A program made the translations under genes and the position numbers. Below, in pieces: positions 7,849-17,740 of a stretch of 64,000 nucleotides of DNA. Below the pieces are notes generated by a model. It was not told the origin of the DNA and searched no databases. It saw only the letters and a list, made by a program, of their open reading frames with translations. Each line of letters starts with the position of its first letter. Position 1 is the stretch's first letter. This stretch comes from Rhodobacteraceae bacterium CCMM004 (lineage in GTDB: Bacteria; Pseudomonadota; Alphaproteobacteria; Rhodobacterales; Rhodobacteraceae): contig RZWH01000002.1 of the NCBI GenBank assembly GCA_004005435.1, forward strand, positions 434,001 to 498,000. Reading direction: 5' to 3'.

Positions 7849-9189
7849 TCAGACCTCGACCGCCTCGTCCTCTTCCAGCGCCTCGACGGCCGCCTTGAGC
7901 TCGTCCTTGGACACGTCCTTGTCCTCGACCTGAGCGAGCTCGAAGATGTAGTCCACCACCTTGTCCTCGAAGATCGGCGCCTGCAACTGCTGCCGCATCT
8001 GCGGGTTCTTCTGCACGAACTCGAAGAACTGGCGCTCCTGACCCGGATAGCGGCGGGCCTGGTTCATCACCGCCTGCGTCATCTCGGCGTCGGTCACCTG
8101 GATCTCGTTCTTGCGGCCCAGTTCGGCCAGCAAGAGGCCCAACCGCACGCGCCGCTCGGCCAGGGTCCGGTGCTCGTCGGTCGCCTCGATCTCCGGGTGG
8201 TCGTGGCCTTCGACGTCGGGGTGCTCCTCGTGCCAGAGCTGGTGGGCGATCTGCTGCGCTTCGGCCTCGACCAGGCTCGGCGGCAGATCGAACGACACCT
8301 GCTCGTCCAGCTTATCGAGCAGCGACCGCTTCATCACCGCGCGGGCGGCTTGGCCGTATTCGGCCTGGAGCCGCTCGCGGATCTGCCCCTTCAGCGCATC
8401 GAGGCTCTCGGCACCGAACTGCTTGGCTAGGTCGTCGTCCAGCGTGGCCTGGGCCGGCGCCTTGACCGACTTCACGGTGGTGGCGAACACCGCCTCCTTC
8501 CCGGCCAGATGCGTCGCCTGGTAATCCTCGGGAAAGTCGACCTTGACCTCGACCTCGTCGCCCGCCTTGGCGCCCTTGAGTTGCTCCTCGAAACCGGGGA
8601 TGAAGGCGCCCGATCCCAGCACCAGGGGATAGTCCTCGGCCGCACCGCCGTCGAACTCTTCCCCGTCGATGGACCCCTTGAAGTCGATGACCACCTGGTC
8701 GCCGTCCTCGGCCGCGCCGTCCTTGTCCTCAAAGCTCTGGGCGCTCTCGGCGAGTTTGCCCAGAGCCTCGTCGACCTCGTCGTCGCTCGGCGTCACCACC
8801 ATCCGCTCCAGGCTCAGCGACTGCGCGTCGAAGTCGGGGATGTCGGGCAGCGCCTCGTAGGTCATCTCGACCTCGATGTCGTCGCCCTCTTTCCAGTCCT
8901 CGTTCTTCATCTTCACGTCGGGCTGCATTGCCGGGCGGTCGCCGGTGTCGTCGAAATGCTGCGACATGGCGCCGTCGACGGCCTCTTGCATCGCCTCGCC
9001 CATCAGCCGCTGGCCGAACTGCTTGCGGAGCAGAGCCATCGGCACCTTGCCCTTGCGAAAGCCCTTCATCTCGATGGTGGGCTGCGCCTCGGCCAGTTTC
9101 TCGGTGACCTTGGCGTTCAGCTCGTCGGCCGTGACGGTGATGTGATAGCCGCGCTTCAGCCCTTCGTTCAGGGTCTCGGTGACCTGCAT
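7849..9189 (-). CDS. tig: Trigger factor (peptidyl-prolyl isomerase chaperone)
   Basis: Trigger factor is the ribosome-docked chaperone that meets nascent chains at the exit tunnel. The product has 446 residues. The ribosome-binding domain carries the signature [17 protein letters not shown] (about 44-60), the FKBP-type domain lies near residues 150-245 ([16 protein letters not shown]), and a long helical C-terminal domain ends in an acidic tail ([14 protein letters not shown]). The ATG at 9189 ([15 protein letters not shown]) is the normal family start, and the longer frame adds low-complexity residues. It is monocistronic with its own terminator. Confidence 0.97.
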   Translation of the reverse strand: MQVTETLNEGLKRGYHITVTADELNAKVTEKLAEAQPTIEMKGFRKGKVPMALLRKQFGQRLMGEAMQEAVDGAMSQHFDDTGDRPAMQPDVKMKNEDWKEGDDIEVEMTYEALPDIPDFDAQSLSLERMVVTPSDDEVDEALGKLAESAQSFEDKDGAAEDGDQVVIDFKGSIDGEEFDGGAAEDYPLVLGSGAFIPGFEEQLKGAKAGDEVEVKVDFPEDYQATHLAGKEAVFATTVKSVKAPAQATLDDDLAKQFGAESLDALKGQIRERLQAEYGQAARAVMKRSLLDKLDEQVSFDLPPSLVEAEAQQIAHQLWHEEHPDVEGHDHPEIEATDEHRTLAERRVRLGLLLAELGRKNEIQVTDAEMTQAVMNQARRYPGQERQFFEFVQKNPQMRQQLQAPIFEDKVVDYIFELAQVEDKDVSKDELKAAVEALEEDEAVEV

Positions 9190-9390
9190 GTCGTCCTCAT
9201 CCTCTCGTGCAGGGCGCGCGCCGGCGGCGCCGTCCCCTCGGTTGCGACCGTCCGGCCCCGGCACGCCCGAATCCCGGACGCCCGGAGCCCCGGCGCAGCA
9301 ATTCGGCGCCTCCTAGCAAAGCCCCGGCGGCGGTGCCAGCGGAAATCGGCCGCGCCACCCGCCCCCGGCCGGTCCGGCGGCCCATGGGCC

Positions 9391-9425
9391 AAAAACAACG
9401 GCCGCCCGGGGTCTCCGGGCGGCCG
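9391..9425 (-). terminator. Terminator of rplM-rpsI
   Basis: On the minus strand CGGCCGCCCGG (9425-9415) pairs perfectly with CCGGGCGGCCG (9409-9399) around a short loop and is followed by TTGTTTTT. It begins about 30 bases after the rpsI stop. Confidence 0.85.
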
Positions 9426-9454
9426 CTTCGCATCGCAGGCGGCGTCGCCGCCGA

Positions 9455-9946
9455 TCAGCGCTTGGAGAACTGGAAGCTCTTGCGCGCCTTGGCCTTGCCA
9501 TACTTCTTGCGCTCGACCACCCGGCTGTCGCGGGTGAGAAAGCCTGCGGCCTTGAGTGCCGCACGCAGGGACGGGTCGTAGAGCTGGAGCGCCTTGGACA
9601 CCCCGTGCTTGACCGCACCGGCCTGGCCCGACAGGCCACCGCCCTTGACCGTCGCCTGCACGTCGAACTGGCCGTCGACGCCCGCCACGGTAAAGGGCTG
9701 CTTGAGGATCATCTGCAACACCGGACGGGCGAAATACTCCGACTGGTCCTTGCCGTTCACCGTCACCTTGCCCGAGCCCGGACGGATCCAGACCCGCGCC
9801 ACGGCATCCTTGCGCTTGCCAGTGGCATAGGCGCGGCCCAGCGCGTCGCGCACCGGCTCGCGCGGGGTTTCGGCCTCGGCCACCGCGGCCGGGGTGCCGG
9901 AGACGGCCTCGTTGAGGTCTTCCAGCGATTTGATCTCTTCGGCCAT
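9455..9946 (-). CDS. rpsI: 30S ribosomal protein uS9
   Basis: uS9 sits in the 30S head, and its C-terminal tail contacts P-site tRNA. The product has 163 residues. An alphaproteobacterial N-terminal extension ([17 protein letters not shown]...) precedes the conserved core from [18 protein letters not shown] onward. The core ends with [24 protein letters not shown], whose final KR is functionally conserved. It follows rplM by 2 bases, the universal rplM-rpsI pair. Confidence 0.98.
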   Translation of the reverse strand: MAEEIKSLEDLNEAVSGTPAAVAEAETPREPVRDALGRAYATGKRKDAVARVWIRPGSGKVTVNGKDQSEYFARPVLQMILKQPFTVAGVDGQFDVQATVKGGGLSGQAGAVKHGVSKALQLYDPSLRAALKAAGFLTRDSRVVERKKYGKAKARKSFQFSKR

Positions 9947-9948
9947 GC

Positions 9949-10410
9949 TCAGGCCTCCCGCGTGTTCTTGGAGTTCATCTTGGCCACGTCCAGCACCTGG
10001 GGCGACTGCGCCTCGTGGGGATGCTCGGCGCCGGCATAGACGCGCAGATTGGTCATCTGCTTGCGGCTCAGCCGGTTGCCCGGCAGCATCCGCTTGACCG
10101 CCTGCATCACCACCCGCTCGGGGTGCTTGCCGTCGAGGATCGCCTGGGTCGTGCGGCTCTTGATCCCGCCGGGATAGCCGGTGTGCCAGTAGTGCGGCTT
10201 CTCGCGCTTCTTGCCGGTCAGTTGCACCTTGTCGGCGTTGATGACGATGACGTTGTCGCCCATGTCCATATGCGGCGTGAACGTCGCCTTGTGCTTGCCG
10301 CGCAGGCGGGTGGCGATGATCGAGGCAAGACGGCCCAGAACGACGCCCTCGGCGTCGATCAGGATCCACTTCTTGTCGATCTCCGCCGGAGTCGCGCTGT
10401 AGGTTTTCAT
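9949..10410 (-). CDS. rplM: 50S ribosomal protein uL13
   Basis: uL13 is an early-assembly 23S rRNA-binding protein. The product has 153 residues. The motifs [36 protein letters not shown] and [12 protein letters not shown]-type (here [14 protein letters not shown]) are present, as is [18 protein letters not shown]. The ATG at 10410 gives the standard [15 protein letters not shown] start and has GAGAG immediately upstream. The upstream in-frame extension crosses the promoter and is not real. Confidence 0.98.
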   Translation of the reverse strand: MKTYSATPAEIDKKWILIDAEGVVLGRLASIIATRLRGKHKATFTPHMDMGDNVIVINADKVQLTGKKREKPHYWHTGYPGGIKSRTTQAILDGKHPERVVMQAVKRMLPGNRLSRKQMTNLRVYAGAEHPHEAQSPQVLDVAKMNSKNTREA

Positions 10411-10445
10411 CTCTCGCGTCCGTCTTAGGGGAATTCGATGGACGG

Positions 10446-10473
10446 GTTCTAAGCGTTCGCGCAGCCAAGTCAA
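10446..10473 (-). promoter_or_regulatory. Candidate sigma-70 promoter of rplM-rpsI
   Basis: On the minus strand TTGACT (10473-10468), a 16-base spacer and TAGAAC (10451-10446) match the sigma-70 consensus well. The implied leader to the rplM ATG is about 30 bases. Confidence 0.55.
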
Positions 10474-10612
10474 GTGCACATGAGGGCGAAAAACATAGTT
10501 TAAACAACACAATACAAATAAGGTATCTATATACCCCAAAACTTCGCGTTGCCCCTACGCAACGTTCCGCACCCCCACCGCCCCCAGGCGCGACATCGGC
10601 GGAGATTTCCGC

Positions 10613-10641
10613 TTGCGTCGCCGTCCCGCGATCCATAGATG
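10613..10641 (+). promoter_or_regulatory. Candidate promoter of speD operon
   Basis: TTGCGT (10613-10618), a 17-base spacer and TAGATG (10636-10641) lie about 90 bases before speD. Further upstream (10490-10565) is an AT-rich island with several small palindromes that may be regulatory for either direction. The call is by eye only. Confidence 0.35.
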
Positions 10642-10730
10642 CCCCGTCACGAACGGGACCGATCCCATCCCCGGACGGGGGGGCGCTAAGGACCCACGGA
10701 TTCAATCTACTGGCTCGAAGGGGGACCGCC

Positions 10731-11237
10731 ATGGACGGCGCCAACCTCTTCCAACTGGGGATCGGTCTGGAGACAGGCGCCCAAGCGGAAGACACCCGCA
10801 GCTCTCCGGCTGCGAACACCGATCGCGATCTGTTCGACACCGCACGCGACGATCACTTCATCCGGCAGGACGGTGAAGTCTTTGCCGGGACGCACCTAAT
10901 CATCGAGGTGGTGAGTGGCCACGGCCTGGACGACGAGGCGCGCATCCAGCAGGCGTTCCGCGACTGCGTGGAGGAATGCGGCGCGACGCTGCTGCACATC
11001 CACACGCACAAGTTCAGCCCGCAAGGCGTGAGCGGGGTGGCCGTGCTGGCCGAGAGCCATATCTCGGTCCACACCTGGCCCGAGATCGGCTACGGCGCCT
11101 TCGACGTGTTCATGTGCGGCGATGCGCGGCCCTGGCGCGCGGTCGACGTGCTGGCCCGCGCCTTTGCCACGGCGGACGTGCGGGTCAAGGAGCTGCGTCG
11201 CGGCAGCGGGCTCGTCACCGACACCGTGGCGGCCTGA
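10731..11237 (+). CDS. speD: S-adenosylmethionine decarboxylase proenzyme (class 1B)
   Basis: SpeD makes decarboxylated SAM, the aminopropyl donor for spermidine. The product has 168 residues. The self-processing site is Glu108-Ser109 in [16 protein letters not shown]. Ser109 becomes the pyruvoyl cofactor, splitting the chain into beta and alpha subunits. The catalytic His/Cys context [11 protein letters not shown] and FMCGDARP is present. It is longer than the ~120-130 residues typical of class 1B because of an N-terminal extension of about 45 residues with no recognisable domain. GGGGGA precedes the ATG. It is the first gene of the speD / 2H / speE operon. Confidence 0.95.
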   Translation: MDGANLFQLGIGLETGAQAEDTRSSPAANTDRDLFDTARDDHFIRQDGEVFAGTHLIIEVVSGHGLDDEARIQQAFRDCVEECGATLLHIHTHKFSPQGVSGVAVLAESHISVHTWPEIGYGAFDVFMCGDARPWRAVDVLARAFATADVRVKELRRGSGLVTDTVAA

Positions 11238-11248
11238 CGGGCGGCGGC

Positions 11249-11779
11249 GTGCCGCTGATCCTGACGTTCGGCCTCGACAGCCACACATTCGGCCGGGTGG
11301 AGGCGGCGCGACAGCGCTGGTTCCCCCCGGCCCGCAACTTCATCCCCGCGCACCTGACGATGTTTCAGCAGCTGCCAGAGGCGCATCTGTCCGATATCCT
11401 GGCCACCCTGGCCCAGGCCGCGGGCGAGACGCCGCGCCTGCCGTTCCGCGTCGGCGGCCTGACCGACTACGGCACCGGCGTCGCCTATGCGCTCACCATG
11501 CCGGGGTTCACCTGGCGGCACCGCACCCTGCGCGACGGATGGCGGTTCGCGCTGGGACGTCAGGATCGCCGGGACCGCACGCCCCACATCACGGTCCAGA
11601 ACAAGGCGGGGTATGCGGCGACCCGGCGGTGCCTGGCCGCGCTCGACCGCGACTTCGCCCCGTGGGAGGGGATGGCCGACCGCTTTCTCCTCTGGCACTA
11701 CCGCGGCGGCCCGTGGGAGCGTATCGCCGCCATCCCCCTATCCGCCACCGACATGCCCGTGACCGGAGGACCCACATGA
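11249..11779 (+). CDS. 2H phosphoesterase superfamily protein (2'-5' RNA ligase-like)
   Basis: The product is a 176-residue protein with the paired HxT motifs of the 2H superfamily: HLT in FIPAHLTMFQQLPE (about residues 35-37) and HIT in RTPHITVQNKAGY (about 113-115). Family members hydrolyse or ligate 2'-5' or cyclic phosphodiester bonds in RNA or nucleotides. The substrate here is unknown. The GTG at 11249 starts 11 bases after speD, giving VPLILTFGLDSHTFGRVEA, a typical opening. Its stop overlaps the speE start (ATGA), so it is translationally coupled to spermidine synthase. I know of no link between this family and polyamine synthesis. Confidence 0.8.
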   Translation: MPLILTFGLDSHTFGRVEAARQRWFPPARNFIPAHLTMFQQLPEAHLSDILATLAQAAGETPRLPFRVGGLTDYGTGVAYALTMPGFTWRHRTLRDGWRFALGRQDRRDRTPHITVQNKAGYAATRRCLAALDRDFAPWEGMADRFLLWHYRGGPWERIAAIPLSATDMPVTGGPT

Positions 11780-12630
11780 CCCGAGAGTTGCAGAACTGGA
11801 CCGTCGAACGCCTGCACGACGACCACGCCCAGGCGCTGCGCGAGGCCCGCGTGCTCTATGACAGCCAGACCGACCATCAGCGCCTGCGCGTTTTCGAGAA
11901 CCCCACCTTCGGGCGGGTGATGACGCTGGACGATGTGGTGCAGGTGACCGAGGCCGACAACTTCGTCTACCACGAGATGCTGACCCACGTGCCGCTCTTC
12001 GCCCATGGCCACGCCCGGCGGGTGCTGATCGTCGGCGGCGGCGACGGCGGCATGGCGCGCGAGGCGCTGCGCCACCCCGTCGACGAGGTCACGATGGTGG
12101 AAATCGACGCCGGCGTCGTCGAGTTCTCAAAGACGTATCTGCCCGGCATCTCGGCCGGTGCCTTCGACGATCCGCGGCTCAAGCTGGTGATTGCCGACGG
12201 CGCCGACTTCATGGCCGAGACCAACGGCGGCTTCGACGTGATCGTCATCGATTCGACCGACCCCGTGGGGCCGGGCGAAGTGCTGTTCACCGACCACTTC
12301 TACGGCCATGCCAAAGCGGCGCTGGCGCCCGGCGGCATCCTCGTCACCCAGAACGGCGTGCCGTTCCTGCAAGGGGCGGAGCTGACCGGGACGATGCGAG
12401 CGTTCAAGGCGCTGTTCTCGGACTGGACGTGCTATCTTGCCACGGTGCCGACCTATGCCGGGGGGCCCATGGCCTTTGGCTGGGGCACCGATGGCGCCGC
12501 GCGGCGGACCGATCTCGACACGCTCTGCGCCCGCTATGCCGCGGCCGGGATCGCCACCGACTACTACACGCCCGAGGTGCACGCGGCCGCCTTCGCCCTG
12601 CCCGGCTATGTCGCCCGCCTCATGCCCTGA
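11776..12630 (+). CDS. speE: Spermidine synthase (polyamine aminopropyltransferase)
   Basis: SpeE transfers the aminopropyl group from decarboxylated SAM to putrescine in the cytoplasm. The product has 284 residues. The Rossmann motif VLIVGGGDGGMAREALRH (about 78-95), VEIDAGVVEFSKTYLP, the gate-keeping and catalytic region DVIVIDSTDPVGPG (catalytic Asp in the DSTDP segment) and YAGGPMAFGWGTD are all present. The start overlaps the preceding 2H gene by four bases. Together with SpeD and the ornithine decarboxylase at about 50.5 kb it completes a putrescine-to-spermidine route. Confidence 0.97.
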   Translation: MTRELQNWTVERLHDDHAQALREARVLYDSQTDHQRLRVFENPTFGRVMTLDDVVQVTEADNFVYHEMLTHVPLFAHGHARRVLIVGGGDGGMAREALRHPVDEVTMVEIDAGVVEFSKTYLPGISAGAFDDPRLKLVIADGADFMAETNGGFDVIVIDSTDPVGPGEVLFTDHFYGHAKAALAPGGILVTQNGVPFLQGAELTGTMRAFKALFSDWTCYLATVPTYAGGPMAFGWGTDGAARRTDLDTLCARYAAAGIATDYYTPEVHAAAFALPGYVARLMP

Positions 12631-12754
12631 GCGCGCCCGTGGGCATCGTTTGGGGGGGGGCGAGGGGCCAACCCCTCGTCGTCCATCGCTTCCTGGACCG
12701 ATGGCGCACCGGATGGGCGACCCAGGGGGCGTTTCGGCCAGGATGAACGGGGGC

Positions 12755-13018
12755 TCAGTGCAGCGTAAACTCGCCGGTCACGTTGCGCCATTCGCCCGGC
12801 GCCACCTGCCTGCGGTGGATGAACCGCACCGAGTGCAACGGTCCCTCGATCTGATCCCGCCAATAGTCGACGAAGTCGAAGAGCCGCGGATGATCCGGCG
12901 CGAGATCGTAGTCCTGCCACACGAAGGTGTTGAGAACGTTCCGATAATCCGGCATCCGATAATAGAACTCCGCCGTGGTCAGCCCATACCCTTTGAGCAG
13001 CATTTCGGTTTCCGTCAT
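12755..13018 (-). CDS. usg: Usg family protein
   Basis: This small (87-residue) protein belongs to a family largely confined to alphaproteobacteria and is of unknown function. The conserved block LLKGYGLTTAEFYYRMPDY and WQDYDLAPDHPRLFDFVDYW and IEGPLHSVRF match the Usg-like family. Family members are named after a gene near the trp operon in other bacteria. No trp gene is nearby here. It is divergent from gyrA across a 190-base shared promoter region and convergent with speE. Confidence 0.85.
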   Translation of the reverse strand: MTETEMLLKGYGLTTAEFYYRMPDYRNVLNTFVWQDYDLAPDHPRLFDFVDYWRDQIEGPLHSVRFIHRRQVAPGEWRNVTGEFTLH

Positions 13019-13133
13019 GTCAGGCCTCCTGTATGACCTCCCTCAAATCTGCCGCGGCGGCGCGGACATGGCAACGAAAACAATATGTTGGCACTCTCGC
13101 CCGGTGGCTGCCTGCACAAATCGCGGGCGCTCC

Positions 13134-13163
13134 TTGCACCCAACATGCGGGACAGGATAAACT
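13134..13163 (+). promoter_or_regulatory. Candidate gyrA promoter
   Basis: TTGCAC (13134-13139), an 18-base spacer and TAAACT (13158-13163) lie about 45 bases before the GTG start of gyrA in the usg-gyrA divergent region. This is pattern matching only. Confidence 0.35.
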
Positions 13164-13208
13164 CCGGGCAACTAGATTTTGTTGGTCCCTGCGGACCTCG
13201 GAGCCATT

Positions 13209-15959
13209 GTGACAGACACCCCAGAACCGCCTGAGAACGCCGACGACACCGCCCCTCGTGGACCGTCCCACGACGGCCCCGCGATCTCGATCTCCGAGGA
13301 GATGCGCACGTCGTTTCTCGACTACGCCATGTCCGTCATCGTCAGCCGCGCCATCCCGGACCTGCGCGACGGCCTGAAACCTGTGCACCGGCGCATCCTC
13401 TATGCGATGCACGAGACCGGCAACACCCACGACAAGGCCTATCGCAAGTCCGCCCGCCCCGTGGGCGACGTCATGGGCAAGTACCACCCCCACGGCGACA
13501 GCGCGATCTACGAGGCGCTGGTGCGGATGGCCCAGAACTTCTCCATGTCGCTGCCGCTGCTCGACGGACAGGGCAACTTCGGCTCCATGGACGGGGATAA
13601 CCCGGCCGCCATGCGCTATACCGAGGTGCGCATGGACAAGCCCGCGCAGTCCCTTCTCGCCGATATCGAGAAGGAGACGGTGGACTTTCAGGACAACTAC
13701 GACGGCAAGGACCGCGAACCGACCGTCCTGCCCGCGCGGTTCCCGAACATGCTGGTCAACGGCGCGGGCGGCATCGCCGTCGGCATGGCCACCAACATCC
13801 CGCCCCACAACCTGGGCGAGGTCGTAGATGCGACGCTGGCGCTGATCGAGGATCCCGACATCGCCACCGAGCGGCTGCTGGACATCGTGCCCGGCCCCGA
13901 CTTCCCGACAGGAGCGATCATCCTGGGCCGTTCTGGCGCGCGCAAGGCTTATCTGGAGGGGCGCGGCAGCGTCCTGATCCGTGCCAAGACCCGGATCGAG
14001 GAGGTGCGCAAGGACCGCTATGCCATCGTGCTGGACGAGATCCCCTATCAGGTGAACAAGGCCCGGCTGGTCGAGCAGATCGCCGAACTGGCCAAGGAGC
14101 GCAAGCTTGAGGGCATCTCGGCCGTGCAGGACGAAAGCGACCGGGTGGGCGTGCGCGTGGTGGTCGAGCTCAAGCGCGACGCGACGCCCGATGTGGTGCT
14201 GAACCAGCTATTCCGCTTCACCCAGATGCAGACCTCGTTCGGCTGCAACATGCTGGCGCTGCACGGCGGCCGGCCCGAGCAGCTGACCCTGCGGGAGTTC
14301 CTGAGCCACTTCATCAGCTTCCGCGAGGAAGTCGTGGCGCGGCGCACGGCCCACGACCTGCGCCGCGCGCGCGAGCGCAGCCACATCCTGTGCGGCCTGG
14401 CCGTCGCGGTGTCGAACGTGGACGAGGTGGTGGCGACGATCCGCGCCTCGGCCGACGCCCCCGAGGCCCGCCAGCGGCTGATGGAGCGGCGCTGGCCCGC
14501 CGGCGACATCGCGCCCTATATCCGCCTGATCGACGATCCCAGCCACACCGTCAACGAGGACGGCACCTACAACCTCAGCGAAATCCAGGCCCGCGCCATC
14601 CTTGACCTGCGGCTCCAGCGCCTGACCCAGTTGGGCGTCACCGAAGTGACCGACGAACTGGAGGCGCTGGCGGCCAAGATCAAGGACTACCTCGCCATCC
14701 TGCGCTCGCGCGACCGGATCATGGCGATCATCTCGGACGAGCTGCGCGAGGTGCGCGAGCAGTTCGCCGTGCCGCGGCGGACCGAGATCGTCGACTGGGC
14801 CGGCGACATGGAGGACGAGGACCTCATCGAGCGTGAGGACATGGTCGTCACCGTCACCCAGACCGGGTGGGTCAAGCGCACGCCGCTGGCCGAGTTCCGC
14901 GCGCAGAAGCGGGGCGGCAAGGGCCTGTCGGGCGGCGGGCTCAAGGACGACGACGTGGTGACGACGCTGTTCGTGGCCAACACGCACACGCCGCTCTTGG
15001 TCTTCACCACCGACGGCATGGTCTACAAGCTCAAGACCTGGCGCCTGCCGCTCGGGGCGCGGACCTCCAAGGGCAAGGCCATCGTCAATATCCTACCGAT
15101 CCCCACCGGCACCTCCATCGCCGCGATCATGCCCGTGGACCGCGACGAGGACGAGTGGGACCAGCTCCAGATCGTGTTCGCCACCACGGCGGGCGACGTG
15201 CGGCGCAACGCGCTGAGCGACTTCACCAACGTCATGCGCAACGGCAAGATCGCGATGAAGCTGCCCGACGACAGCGTGCAACTCGTCAACGCCCGCATCG
15301 CCAGCGAGGACGACGACGTGATGCTGGTGACGGCCCAGGGGCGCGCGATCCGCTTTCCCACAACGGCGGTGCGGGTGTTCAAGGGACGCGATTCGACTGG
15401 CGTGCGCGGCATCCGCCTAGCCCCCGGCGACCGGGTCGTATCGATGGCCGTCATCCGCCACTTCGAAGCCACGCCGGAAGAGCGCGCGACCTATCTCAAG
15501 ATGCGCCGCGCCGTGGCGGGCCTGGCCGACGATGCCGAGGTGGACGACGAGGACGATACCGCGGCCGAGGCCACCGATTTCACCCAGGCCCGCTATGCCG
15601 AGATGTCGGCGGCCGAGGATCTGATCCTGACCATCACCGCCCGCGGAACGGGCAAGCTCAGCTCGTCGCACGACTATCCCGTGCGCGGCCGCGGCGGCCA
15701 GGGCGTGCGCGCCATGGATGCCGCCATGCGCGGCGGCGATCTGGTCGCGTCCTTCCCCGTCGATATGGATGACCAGATCATGCTCGCCACGTCGACGGGG
15801 CAGTCGATCCGCGTCCCCATCGACGGTATCTCGTTCCGCTCGCGCGGGGCCGGCGGCGTGCGGGTGTTCAACACCGGCCCCGAGGAAGAGGTGGTGAGCG
15901 TCGCCTGGATCGCCGAGTCCGCCGATGGCGGGTCGGACGAGGAGGATGCCGCCGAATGA
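13209..15959 (+). CDS. gyrA: DNA gyrase subunit A
   Basis: GyrA breaks and rejoins DNA and wraps it for negative supercoiling, working with GyrB as an A2B2 tetramer. The product has 916 residues from a GTG at 13209, chosen because GGAG lies 7 bases upstream; an in-frame TTG at 13179 is the alternative. The catalytic Tyr is residue 137 ([10 protein letters not shown]). The quinolone-resistance region [15 protein letters not shown] has Ser at the E. coli 83 position and Glu where E. coli has Asp87. The GyrA box variant QKRGGKG (about residue 565) marks gyrase rather than ParC. The C-terminal pinwheel has an acidic insertion ([15 protein letters not shown]). Confidence 0.96.
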   Translation: MTDTPEPPENADDTAPRGPSHDGPAISISEEMRTSFLDYAMSVIVSRAIPDLRDGLKPVHRRILYAMHETGNTHDKAYRKSARPVGDVMGKYHPHGDSAIYEALVRMAQNFSMSLPLLDGQGNFGSMDGDNPAAMRYTEVRMDKPAQSLLADIEKETVDFQDNYDGKDREPTVLPARFPNMLVNGAGGIAVGMATNIPPHNLGEVVDATLALIEDPDIATERLLDIVPGPDFPTGAIILGRSGARKAYLEGRGSVLIRAKTRIEEVRKDRYAIVLDEIPYQVNKARLVEQIAELAKERKLEGISAVQDESDRVGVRVVVELKRDATPDVVLNQLFRFTQMQTSFGCNMLALHGGRPEQLTLREFLSHFISFREEVVARRTAHDLRRARERSHILCGLAVAVSNVDEVVATIRASADAPEARQRLMERRWPAGDIAPYIRLIDDPSHTVNEDGTYNLSEIQARAILDLRLQRLTQLGVTEVTDELEALAAKIKDYLAILRSRDRIMAIISDELREVREQFAVPRRTEIVDWAGDMEDEDLIEREDMVVTVTQTGWVKRTPLAEFRAQKRGGKGLSGGGLKDDDVVTTLFVANTHTPLLVFTTDGMVYKLKTWRLPLGARTSKGKAIVNILPIPTGTSIAAIMPVDRDEDEWDQLQIVFATTAGDVRRNALSDFTNVMRNGKIAMKLPDDSVQLVNARIASEDDDVMLVTAQGRAIRFPTTAVRVFKGRDSTGVRGIRLAPGDRVVSMAVIRHFEATPEERATYLKMRRAVAGLADDAEVDDEDDTAAEATDFTQARYAEMSAAEDLILTITARGTGKLSSSHDYPVRGRGGQGVRAMDAAMRGGDLVASFPVDMDDQIMLATSTGQSIRVPIDGISFRSRGAGGVRVFNTGPEEEVVSVAWIAESADGGSDEEDAAE

Positions 15960-16318
15960 CGGATTGGGCGGCGCTGGTCGGCCGGTGCCTCCTCGCCGCC
16001 CTCCTCCTCCTCGGCGCAGCACAGAAAATCGCGGACCCCGGCCCGGCGCAGGACCTGTTGGCGATGCGCGGCCTGCTCCCGGCGCTGATCTGGCCGGCCG
16101 CCGTTTTCAATCTCGCGGCTGGCGTCCTGCTGGCGGTGGGGGCGCTGACCCGCCCCATCGCGGTCCTCGCCGCCGCCTACTGCGCGGCAACCAGCGTCTT
16201 TCATTTCATCCCCGACGACGGCTGGCAGATGTCGATCTTCGTGAAGAACTGGACCATCGCCGGCGGCTTTCTGATGCTGGCGGCGCACGGGCCCGGGCGC
16301 CATGCGGTCCGCCCCTGA
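15956..16318 (+). CDS. DoxX-like membrane protein
   Basis: The product is a 120-residue integral membrane protein with four predicted helices (about 7-20, 38-56, 63-80 and 95-111) and the DoxX-type opening [19 protein letters not shown]. It also has [19 protein letters not shown] and a late [27 protein letters not shown] segment. DoxX-family proteins are small membrane subunits of uncertain biochemical role. Its ATG overlaps the gyrA stop (ATGA), so it is probably translated from the gyrA message. Confidence 0.75.
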   Translation: MTDWAALVGRCLLAALLLLGAAQKIADPGPAQDLLAMRGLLPALIWPAAVFNLAAGVLLAVGALTRPIAVLAAAYCAATSVFHFIPDDGWQMSIFVKNWTIAGGFLMLAAHGPGRHAVRP

Positions 16319-16357
16319 CCCTTTCCAACCGGTGCGGCATCGCCTAGATCCCCTGGC

Positions 16358-17707
16358 ATGACACAGCTCCACATCGTCGGCGGCGGAATGGCCGGGTCCG
16401 AGGCCGCATGGCAGGCCGCAGAGGCCGGCGTCGACGTCGTCCTGCACGAGATGCGGCCCAAGGTCGGGACCTTCGCCCACCGCACCGGCGACCTGGCCGA
16501 GATGGTGTGCTCGAACTCGTTCCGCTCTGACGACGACGAACAGAACGCCGTGGGGCTCCTGCATTGGGAGATGCGGGCGGCGGGTGGCCTGATCATGGCC
16601 ACCGCCGACCGCCACCGCCTCCCCGCGGGGGGGGCCTTGGCCGTCGATCGCGACCCATTCGCCGCCGAGGTCACATCGCAGCTGCAAGCGCACCCGAAGA
16701 TCACGATCCAAACATCCGAGATCACCGAGCTGCCGGCCGAGGGGCACTGGATCTTCGCCACCGGACCGCTGACCTCCGACGCACTCTCCCACGCCATCGC
16801 GGCCGAGACGGGGGCCGAGGCGCTCGCGTTCTTCGACGCCATCGCCCCCATCGTTCACGCCGACAGCATCGACATGTCCGTCGCCTGGGCGCAGTCCCGC
16901 TACGATAAGGGCGAGACCGAGGAGGACCGGCGCGCTTACATCAACTGCCCGCTCGGCCGGGACGACTACGAGGCGTTCATCGACGCCCTCCTCGCCGCCG
17001 ACAAGACCGCGTTCCGCGAGGGCGAAACGGCGGGCTACTTCGACGGCTGCCTGCCCATTGAGGTCATGGCCGAGCGCGGCCGCGAAACCCTCCGCCACGG
17101 GCCGATGAAGCCCGTGGGACTGACCAATCCGCACGCCCCGGACGTCAAGCCACACGCCGTGGTGCAGCTCCGCCGCGACAACAAGCTCGGCACGCTCTAC
17201 AACATCGTCGGCTTCCAAACGAAGATGAAGTATGGCGCACAAACCTCTGTTTTCAAAATGATCCCTGGCTTGCAAGATGCCTCGTTCGCGCGCCTGGGCG
17301 GGATCCACCGCAACACGTTCCTGAACAGCCCGACGCTGCTCGACGACCGGATGCGCCTGCGGTCGCGGCCCAACATCCGCTTCGCTGGGCAGATCACCGG
17401 CGTCGAGGGCTACGTGGAGAGTGCGGCCATGGGCCTCCTCGCCGCCCGCCTCGCAGTGGCCGAGATCGCCGGGCGCCGCCTGCCGCCCGTCCCTCCGACC
17501 ACGGCCACGGGCGCGCTGGTGCACCACATCACCGGCGGTGCCGAGGCCAAGACGTTCCAGCCGATGAACGTGAATTTCGGCCTCTTCCCCCCGGTCGAGG
17601 GGCTCAAGCCCGGGCGCCGGGGCCGCAAGGACCGCTACCGCGCCTACACAGACCGGGCCAAGGCCGACTGGCAGGCCTGGCTGGCCGCCGCGCTGGAGCC
17701 GGCCTAG
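16358..17707 (+). CDS. trmFO: Methylenetetrahydrofolate--tRNA (uracil-5-)-methyltransferase
   Basis: This folate- and FAD-dependent enzyme makes m5U54 (ribothymidine) in tRNA. The product has 449 residues. The FAD-binding [17 protein letters not shown] motif (about 9-25) is N-terminal, followed by the TrmFO-specific [11 protein letters not shown], the catalytic-Cys region [13 protein letters not shown], and [19 protein letters not shown]. The C-terminal [13 protein letters not shown] is also diagnostic. It stands 39 bases after the DoxX-like gene. Confidence 0.97.
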   Translation: MTQLHIVGGGMAGSEAAWQAAEAGVDVVLHEMRPKVGTFAHRTGDLAEMVCSNSFRSDDDEQNAVGLLHWEMRAAGGLIMATADRHRLPAGGALAVDRDPFAAEVTSQLQAHPKITIQTSEITELPAEGHWIFATGPLTSDALSHAIAAETGAEALAFFDAIAPIVHADSIDMSVAWAQSRYDKGETEEDRRAYINCPLGRDDYEAFIDALLAADKTAFREGETAGYFDGCLPIEVMAERGRETLRHGPMKPVGLTNPHAPDVKPHAVVQLRRDNKLGTLYNIVGFQTKMKYGAQTSVFKMIPGLQDASFARLGGIHRNTFLNSPTLLDDRMRLRSRPNIRFAGQITGVEGYVESAAMGLLAARLAVAEIAGRRLPPVPPTTATGALVHHITGGAEAKTFQPMNVNFGLFPPVEGLKPGRRGRKDRYRAYTDRAKADWQAWLAAALEPA

Positions 17708-17740
17708 ACGCCCGCCGCCTCGGGGCGCTACGGTGCCGCC

